Shown here in pieces: positions 20,830-64,000 of a stretch of 64,000 nucleotides of DNA. The notes beneath the pieces are model-generated. The model made no database searches. It worked only from the letters and a program-made list of their open reading frames with translations, and was not told the origin of the DNA. This stretch comes from Sipunculus nudus (lineage: Eukaryota > Annelida > Sipuncula > Golfingiida > Sipunculidae): contig CM049306.1 in the NCBI GenBank assembly GCA_026874595.1, positions 51,474,019 through 51,538,018 of the forward strand. The letters run 5' to 3'. A program made the translations under genes and the position numbers. Numbering within the stretch: position 1 is the stretch's first letter; every line of letters begins with the position of its first letter.

Positions 20830-21600
20830 CAATGTGTGCAACCTGACCATGAATGTAAAATATAAATTGGCATAAAAAGTATAACATTATAGATAAGAGC
20901 TTCAAGAGCTTCAGAGATTCATTATCCCGATGAAATATTTTGGTCAATGAAAGAGGAAAATAAATATTTTATTCAAAACAACCTTGTAAAAATATTGACT
21001 GGACGTTTTGAGGTTCTGTCAAATTTTCTGTTTATGTCTCTATGATATTATCAGGGTAATTTTTTATAGGGACATATTTGTAATGTGAATAAAATATTAT
21101 CAAAACCTTTAATTTTTTCATGTTTCCACCATCATAAAATACGGTAACAGCGTAAAATATTGAGAAGTTAATATAATCTTGTTTTACAAAATGAAATAAA
21201 ATATCAATATAATATATTATAAAAAACAGTATCATGAATCTTACAAAACAGATTGAGTTTATGAAAAATATGTCATGTTGAAGAAATTGAAAATGCTTGA
21301 CACGTTGCTGACGATATGATGACCACTGCATTAGCCATAACTGTCTTCCGAGTTTTACACATTTGAACTATAACCGAGCATTTCCGAGCAAAAAAATAAT
21401 CTATTACTTCGGATGGATAACCTTGATTTTTTACATATTGATAGAATAAACCTTATTCTATCAATAAATATAAAATGGTACTTTCCGTTGATGTAGCAGC
21501 ATTTTAATTGTGCTTCGATCATTGCTTTATTTTGCTTAAAAATCCTTGCTTCCGACTTCGGACTTCCGAGTTTTACACATAGCCGTCTGGGAATCCCCTA

Positions 21601-24360
21601 CCGGATGTTAAGATTCTCCCGCTGAAGCCGTGTAGACGAGTTTTTTTCGAGTAAAATCCAGCCTCGGTATTTAAAACTGCTGCACGAATACACGTAAGTC
21701 AACCGTGGAAGTAATAATTATTATTAATCCCAACAGAATAACGTCACTTTTTGTCTTAACTCAGGAAAATGACAGTTCTAGAAGTAGATGAACATTAAAA
21801 AGTAGTGTCAGAAATGGCGTGCACATCTGCACATGCTAGAATTGATGCGAACCTAATAGCCTGTACTGTCACCCCATCGTTCCTCAGTTCATCTAAAATC
21901 GACGTTTGGGGTGACAGGCTGTCGCTAGGCGAGAGCGGCATTGCGTTCATATTTTGAGGATTTTTCCGATGTTGACGGCGACCAACGGCGATCTGCAAGG
22001 TTACCATTGGCCCCCGTTTTGTCTACATCCAGTGCGATGGGTGCATAAACGCCATCCTCGTAAGTTGGATGTATATACACTAAGCTTTCAGTTTCATATA
22101 AAAGTAGAATAAAATAAGATTTCAGATACAATATTCAGAGAGGCTTCGTTCCTAGCAGAATTGCCGTAATGGATCGTCCATATACTCACAGGTACCGGCA
22201 GTATACTAGTAACAAACTTTTAAGAAATTCGAGGTTCTACCTGCCTGAAAAAAAAATGACCGTTAGGTCACAAGGTTAACAATGATCCACCGGCAGACGG
22301 GTCAGATCAGAAGACGGGCTCCAACAAAAATAATACCTGCTCATTTAGAAGACTTCTGGTACAGTTTCTGTTTCAAATTGGTTTAATGATTACAGAATTT
22401 AAAACATTGTAGCCTGTTCTCATAAGCTTGATATTTCAATATAAAGTAAGACTTTGACCGCGGTAGTTGAATATTTTGCAATGTGCTGTGTTTATGTGTT
22501 TTTAAAACAAAGTTCAATAACCTTTTTTATCACGTTAATATGCAAGGCGTACTCATTTTTATACATTTATATTTTAAGCCTAATCCTTAAATCATTATGT
22601 GCATTTTATTTTCAACCTAATCCTTAAAACATTATATATATATAACTCATTTATAAAAGAAGTGGTATATACACAAAGATAAGGTTTGTATTGTGCAAAA
22701 GCCTATGAAGACCCACACAGGTGTCTAGTGTTCGTCTTCCAGATATGCTCTAATAAAATCTGGTTCTCCTTGTGTGGGCATAAAGCCTCCGAACCTGAGG
22801 ACACCACATTCAGTCAGTGGCAGCCTGTTTGTATAAAGGAAGCTCCCCTTATCTTGGCCGTCAGATCAGAATACCTTCTAAACATAACTTAAAGCAATAT
22901 TATAGGATGATACACGAGAAAAAAACAAAACCTGGACTCATTAGCTCTACTGTTTGACGAGGCTCCCAAAACTAAAACTGAATAAAGACTATTAGTTTCT
23001 CTGGAATGGAAATACCTGGAATGGAAACTCAATTTCAGACCAAGCAAAGGCTATCCAAAATGTATGCGACACTAGCAGCAATGCTAGGTGGCAGTGAGGT
23101 CAACCAAGTATAGGGACGTCCCGTTTGGTATGAAATTAGGTATTAATCCATTTCTGCTATGGACCACTGAAAGCCATATGGTTTAAAGGCGCCCATTCAC
23201 CTACCTTTTGAAAATGTGATTTCTGGCTTCCTCTGTGTATATATTTATGATCTAAGGGTAATTCTGGTTGTGAAAAAATCTTATGACGCCTTCATGTATG
23301 AACTGGTTTATTTACATCATGTTTGTAAACATAGCAAAGTTGATAAACGGAAAAAAACGTGTTACCTAAGGTGGTAGGTTTCATATATGCGGAGGTAGAA
23401 AGGTCAGTTTGTTTCAAAACGCCATTTGCAAAGCTCTGGCTTATCTGACATACTGCCAGATGCCCATGTTGAATTTGTTTTATTTGGCGAGCCCCCACAT
23501 ATTATAAACACTTTGATATAAACGAAACAAGCTGTCTGTTCGCGGCAACATCCACGTTTCTATTGTTACCAAGGCTCCAAGGGATTACCTTTATCAAGGT
23601 CAGATAGGTGATTGGGCCCTTTAACATAATGATCATCAAGTAATAATGTTAACCGACAGATTGTTCCACCTCACATTATGGAAAATGGCGGCGTAACTAG
23701 AAGGTTGTCCGTTCAAGAATGCTAAAATTTCATTCTTTACCAGAAGGGGGGCGCCCTCTCTACCCAGTCAGTTGACCAGACAATAAAAACGGTCAACACT
23801 GGTGCAACGCATGTTGGACCGATGAGCTGTCGGCCGATTAGACTGTTGGACCAGGGAGCATAACCGGTTTCTCCAAGGATTCGATTGGACATCTTCTAAA
23901 TCTAAGAAGTGGCTCACACGCATGTTCTCTTATAGCGACGTTGATGGTGGACGTTAGGCGAACTAAATTATTATATATAGACTTACCCTTTAGTAAAAGA
24001 GTACAAAGGGCATGCATACGACGTAATGGTGTCGCATTTGTACGACAACAGGAAGTGCCATCCGTTAACATCTCCTGGGCGGTCCCTGCAATACAGCCAT
24101 TCATGTTTAAAATAAGCAAACACGAACAGACAACGCTATATACACTTTATCATGAAGAAAGAGCTGATCAATAAAAGGAATACAAAATATCAATCTGATT
24201 AAGCGCACGATACAATCAAATGTATCATGCCTTATATTGAAGAGCCATTCAAAAGAAACATTAAAAAGTACTTCCCAAAGTTGCTCCCACTCATCAGGTT
24301 GAAGTTACCCTTACACTACACCGCGAATTGTCTAGATGAAGTCAAGATGACTGACAATTA
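21601..24360. other. Intergenic, no gene recognised
   Basis: Contains a short hairpin (TGTCACCCC at 21867 against GGGGTGACA ending 21916) and several chance frames on both strands. No receptor exon, RNA gene or named repeat is seen. Confidence 0.5.
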
Positions 24361-24370
24361 TATATACTTC

Positions 24371-24372
<2 letters not shown>

Positions 24373-24423
<51 letters not shown>
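24373..24423. repeat. (TA)n microsatellite
   Basis: A TA run immediately left of the SINE-like copy 2. Confidence 0.9.
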
Positions 24424-24426
<3 letters not shown>

Positions 24427-24552
24427 CCCAGTGGTTAAGGTAGCCGCACCGGAAATCGGAATGTCGTGGGTTCGAATCCCACCGGCAGTGAACCGCCTTT
24501 TCTGTGTATACCCTTTCTATCTACATACAACGAACCTGCATGGCTATTCATA
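24424..24552 (+). repeat. tRNA-like SINE-type repeat, copy 2, flanked by (TA)n
   Basis: An A-box-like motif (TAACCCAGTGG, one mismatch, 24424-24434) and an exact B box (GGTTCGAATCC, 24469-24479) are followed by CACCGGCAGTGAACCGCC and a tail ending in another TA run (24558-24595). It is homologous to 13703-13822 in the opposite orientation. It is not a functional tRNA, because no cloverleaf closes around the boxes. Confidence 0.72.
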
Positions 24553-25195
24553 TATCCCATATATATATATATATATATATATAGATATATATATACTTCA
24601 GATGTTTATTAACCTGTTACCAGTAATATGCTTTGATGCATTATAGTTTACAGTAGCTTAAAGGCTACCGGTTTTGTACAGATGTACTCCGCCAGTGCAT
24701 GTTATATAAAAGGGGGGGGGGCAGGTACCTTTGCATTAACTGTCAACCGTGTATAACATGTTATATTAATTAGTTAAAATCATGCTGGGAAAGCAGAGCT
24801 TACCAAATGGTACTGGTGACAGAAGAGTCTTGGCCATCCATGATTGCAGGGAACACACCCTGCCTGTTATTTACAGGTATGTACTCAGATTTATGTCTTT
24901 ATTGCCAGGACAGGACTGCAGTTATATTAAATATATATATATATATTTATATATATCTTTGAATGTTCATATAAAGGGCTGATTCTGAGGGATTTATATA
25001 TCCATATCGTTGTAATGAAATATTCTTAGAACTTAATTATGTGTCATGAAGTATCTAAATTTATTAAACAGTATTGTGACGACTTTATGTTAAGCTTGAA
25101 GTATTTACATTGTTGCAGGACACTTCTTAACAACGTATTATCAGTATTATATTATCAAATTTGATACTGATTTAGTAGATTGCATCAATGATTGC

Positions 25196-25198
<3 letters not shown>

Positions 25199-25252
<54 letters not shown>
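25199..25252. repeat. (TA)n microsatellite
   Basis: A TA run of about 54 bases directly before the GC-rich short repeats at 25257. Confidence 0.9.
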
Positions 25253-25256
<4 letters not shown>

Positions 25257-25258
<2 letters not shown>

Positions 25259-25375
25259 CCCTTCTGGGGCGGACATTCACGGGACCGGATGATTTGTCCG
25301 TTATAGCGGGGTGTCCCCCCCCCCCCCCCCCCCGAGAGGGTCGGACCCGGGATGTCCGGCTGCGCCCACATGTCG
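25257..25375. repeat. GC-rich GCGGGGTGTCC repeat with poly-C run
   Basis: Contains TTGTCCGTTATAGCGGGGTGTCC followed by a run of about 20 C (around 25315-25333). The GTCCGTTA-GCGGGGTGTCC unit recurs at 26170-26365. The long homopolymer is likely to be misread in assemblies. Confidence 0.65.
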
Positions 25376-26169
25376 GAGACATATGTATGGGCCTTTATCA
25401 TCCAGGAAAGCCGGTATTTTTCCTCTTATATTTGACCTTACATATATGTTACATGTGAATAATATTTATTTTTAGCGGTTTTTGTGTTTCATTTTTTTAA
25501 TGAGGCTTTTAATAATAACTAGAACATGATCGTCATTTCCTGTGAGAAAATAATATTCTAGCATTGAAGAACATTGACAGAACTTGCTCATCTCGACAAA
25601 TACATGTCTGCACTGGGTTCGTAAAATTTTTCAATTACTCACTCTTTCCGTGATAAGTAAAGAATCGCTTATGGCATAAATTAATTTATGACATCTCGTT
25701 CAAGTTTTGTTTGACATCGTTTGGGAGCGTAAGCAAATATGATAAATAAATGGATGATATCATATACGCTTTATGATTAGTAGTTGGGACTTAATTCCGC
25801 AAATGTTAGATAATCGGGGATTCGTTGATATCGCTGAGCCCCTGACCCAGGCGAGAGTCATGACCCGTGTCTGTTATCGTCCGGGTGTGTAACAGATACT
25901 TCATTATTCTCACTCCTGGGCCTGTGAAAGAATAATGTGGCCCGAATTCAGAATGAATATGTGACTTCACTGAAAACTCCGCAATTCCGTCAATTTTGGG
26001 CACTGCTATTGATAAAAAGATACATAAATAAATGTTCCAGCTGAAAAATAAGGTAAATTGAGTAAAATTAGCTTCGGTCTTATAGCCATGGCAATATGCC
26101 TAAATCATAAGAACATTAAAGTGATATAAGGCGTACTGGAAGCAGACCATATTTGCAATTTAAAAGTTT

Positions 26170-26365
26170 TTCTGCCGACTTCGACCGGGGCGGCAGCTCA
26201 GGTGTCCGTTAGCCGGGGTAATTTTAGCCATAAGGCGGACAAAAAGTGTACGTTGTCCTGAATAGCGGGGTGTCCGCTCCAAAAGGGTTCTTAAAGTAGT
26301 AAAAACGCTCCGTCGGCCCGAAAAGTGTCCGTTAGGCGGGGTGTCCGCCCCAGAGGGCTGTCTGC
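26170..26365. repeat. GC-rich GCGGGGTGTCC short repeats
   Basis: At least three related units appear (around 26195, 26252 and 26326), built on GTCC(G/T)..AG.CGGGGTGTCCGC. They form a local degenerate tandem array of the same family as 25257-25375. Confidence 0.6.
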
Positions 26366-28400
26366 AGCCAGGGGTTTCACCTATGTAATACAGCATTAGC
26401 TGATGTTCAGTTAGGTATATGTGTGTGTGTGTTTGTAAATCTACAATAAAACCATCACATAACGTATGTCACAGTGGCCATAAATTAAACTACGTAATTT
26501 CGGGGCAGCAGCCATATGAAAAGGACGGACATAATCCCCTGCCTGGGCCAAAAGCACGGTTTAGCTTGAATCAGCAATACGGGCACAATGGTACACTCCT
26601 CCAGCGAACACTTCCGATAGTTAACCAGACCAAGGAAGAAGCAATACTAAAGCAGTAATTCCTGAGATTCCAGTTTATAACCGCTGACCGTCTTGTAACC
26701 GGAATGAAGAACCTAGAATCAGCCATCTAGGCCCACGCTTGATCATTTATCAGCAACCATCGTATGTCACGAACAGACACTAACACAGAACCAGCTGCGA
26801 ATAATCCAAAGTCACAAACAACATGAGCATTTTCCCCGTTCACTTCATGGGCCATATCCCAGCGGTACCAGACACAAAACGCTGTTGTATGAAGGCAATC
26901 GACCGGACAGAATCGGACTGTAATGAAATACTATAAATATGGATTACGCCTAAAAATGATCTTAACAAGCGGGCCAGCTTATGTCAAATGTTCCTACACA
27001 CAAATAATAATGCCTCTTACAATAATCTCATTTCCTGGGCTACCACCTACCATTCACCTTCTTGTACCAACTGTGGATTGACTGAATACCTTATATTTTT
27101 ACTAAATATCCTTAGAATTAGGTGTTTAATAAATTGGAAGTTGCTGCACGATCAGAATGAGATGGCTTTAACATGTTCATATGGAATCAATACAAGAATT
27201 GCCATGGATTATACCGGTGTACTTGTTGTCTTGACCAGATGATCTATTCTATAAAAATAACTCGACATAATGTTGTTCTTGGGTATGAGTATCATACCTC
27301 CACGGGGATCTAGGTCACTATATCGACCAAACAATTCTGACAGCCAGGCTTCTCGCTAACTCAAAAGAACTCCCAACCCTGGGATCTGACTCAAATATTT
27401 TCTGTTAGCAAAACGGATTATCAAAATTAGAATTAAATATAACCTTGTTAAAAATATATCCTATATTTTGGTTAAAATAATAATTGTAATATTTAGTATA
27501 TAATAAAACTTCCTTGTAAATTGTGTTGATATGGAACACGTTATGGTATATATGATGGTTTTAAATGTATTATTTTTACGTGGTTGTTCCGCAGAAATGA
27601 CTGGGTTGCATTTCGGATATAACCTCGATGATACTGATAGTGGATATAATGCGAAACCAATGCATGCATAATCGGGCAATTGATCAAAGCCACGTTATCG
27701 TAGAATGATTGTGCAGAGATATCCAGAGCTTGATTCTTCGGCAAGAAAGTTCGAAACAGCGTTCTCTCCCCTCACCGTGATTGAAGGCAGAGCAAATGAT
27801 TCTAACGTTTACTTTTTTATCTTTCATAAAAATAATTAACTCCCTAAAGTACTCCCTTATATGTAGCTATAGCAGAAAGTAAACTGCACAAATAGAAATC
27901 TCCCCTTCCATCGTTGTTTAAAAACTGACGTCACCTGACTGACCTGCCTGTCACTAACCAAGGGTTTAATCTTTTTTCATTGTAAAGGAAGGATAATTAT
28001 AAATATACCACTTTCGTGGTTAGAGTATTTTTTTGTTAAATAATTGCATTAATTAATTGATCAAATAATTGGAATTGTACAGGGAAGGAACGGCATGCCT
28101 TCATTTTATTTTTGTTCGTAGAAAAATACACAAAAAGTTGTATTAATCAAATCTACAATGTGATTTAAGGGCATAAAGAAACGTTTCACTCAATTTACCC
28201 CAGCTAATTGTGAAAGATAAAAGGTAAGCAAAAATAAGTAATTTAAAGTTTTCCCCTGTTTTTAGTCAGCTGTCTTTCAATTATGTGATATCAATTTTTT
28301 TATTTGTGCCAATGATACTCCGTATGTATTCCTGTAATTATCTCGAGAGACGCTCATAAAAGTCTCTTTTGCCATGGCCTAACAAACCACCCAGTCTTTT
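26366..28400. other. Intergenic upstream of gene 2, nothing recognised
   Basis: Has a short (TG)n at 26418-26430 and chance frames. No promoter element is clear. The region just before 28408 would be where a 5' UTR exon or intron of gene 2 lies. Confidence 0.45.
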
Positions 28401-28407
28401 TTTTCAG

Positions 28408-28466
28408 GATAAAATAGATAAGCTTGTTAGTTATGTGTTCAGTGAAGTGATGGTTTCGAAGAGAAA
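28408..28466 (+). promoter_or_regulatory. Gene 2 5' leader with overlapping upstream ORF
   Basis: A T-rich tract and CAG (ends 28407) could be an acceptor for a 5' UTR-containing exon. An in-frame TGA at 28443-28445 precedes the chosen ATG (28467). A 13-codon upstream ORF begins at 28450 in another frame and stops at 28491, overlapping the start. This arrangement often lowers translation. Confidence 0.45.
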
Positions 28467-63946
<35,480 letters not shown>

Positions 63947-64000
63947 GTAAGTGTTCTCCTGTATCTATTGATATTTCACGTTTAAATTAGCGTCAGATCA

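Larger units (their letters stand above)
18540..21600. mobile_element. About 3-kb element bounded by diverged inverted repeats
   Basis: Left arm 18547-18578 and right arm 21548-21582 are inverted copies of a block built on GGAAGTCCGAAG(C/T)CGGAAGC preceded by CTATGT. Further in, 18790-18815 (TATAACTCGGAAGTC) pairs with 21341-21368, and GATAGAATAAG-like words sit between in both arms. Each arm is therefore roughly 260 bp long and diverged. The interior carries a long (TA)n (20769-20826) and no transposase that I can read. It is a candidate non-autonomous DNA element or foldback element. Exact ends are uncertain. Confidence 0.5.

Noticed and set aside
24227-24360. Possible fragment of a retroelement protein (PYIEEPFKRNIKK...)
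   Set aside because: A faint resemblance to post-RT regions of Penelope-like elements, too short and without a second motif.
24424-24495. Possible tRNA gene
   Set aside because: Has a second homologous copy beside TA tracts at 13.7 kb and no closed cloverleaf. Treated as a repeat.
25185-25458. Open frames with IYIYIY runs (also 13562, 13703, 24227, 40130, 53963, 62734, 62865)
   Set aside because: Translations of (TA)n microsatellites, not proteins.

Overview
The window is metazoan nuclear DNA, AT-rich and full of introns. Many small exons with canonical GT/AG junctions encode receptor modules, and they lie among (TA)n microsatellites, tRNA-derived SINE-like repeats and retroelements. Large arrays of short MEGF/Draper/SCARF-type EGF modules together with DIRS and Ty3/gypsy elements suggest a lophotrochozoan, most likely a bivalve mollusc. 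That assignment is inference, since no species marker is visible.

Two paralogous receptor genes lie head to tail on the plus strand. Gene 1 (exons 14-12697) enters the window already inside its EGF array. It has 18 EGF-type exons (two degenerate), a membrane-proximal 8-Cys EGF exon, partly included in that count of modules as the last one, a juxtamembrane exon, a transmembrane exon, a 26-nt exon and a last exon whose tail carries three YxxL/I tyrosine motifs. Gene 2 (28467-63946, running off the right edge) starts with a signal-peptide exon and continues through about 20 further EGF-type exons. It has the same juxtamembrane, transmembrane (97 nt) and 26-nt exons as gene 1, but its terminal exon lies outside the window. 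Nearly every extracellular exon is 90-99 nt and starts and ends in phase 1, so modules can be skipped, duplicated or lost without breaking the frame. Both genes have grown by local exon duplication: a two-exon cassette repeated four times in gene 1, and a 1.4-kb two-exon duplication in gene 2.

The intergenic stretch (about 12.7-28.4 kb) holds no convincing host gene. It contains a GC-rich unclassified block (about 17.4-18.4 kb), a roughly 3-kb element bounded by diverged inverted repeats (about 18.54-21.60 kb), two copies of a tRNA-like repeat next to long (TA)n tracts, and short G/C-rich repeats.

Gene 2 introns have been heavily invaded. Intron 1 holds a decayed, internally deleted Ty3/gypsy element in antisense (about 30.28-34.40 kb). 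The intron between exons 54354 and 60283 holds a DIRS-like retroelement in antisense (about 54.76-60.19 kb), with inverted terminal repeats, an internal complementary region, gag-like, RT and RNase H regions and part of a tyrosine recombinase. Two LTR-like repeats of about 0.7 kb lie in opposite orientations (53.36-54.07 and 61.97-62.72 kb). A small MITE-like element and a minisatellite are also present. The most interesting biology is the duplicated modular receptor pair: exon cassettes, a conserved cysteine-poor module present in both genes, and an ITIM/ITAM-like cytoplasmic tail. The DIRS element with its recognisable ICR is the clearest mobile element.
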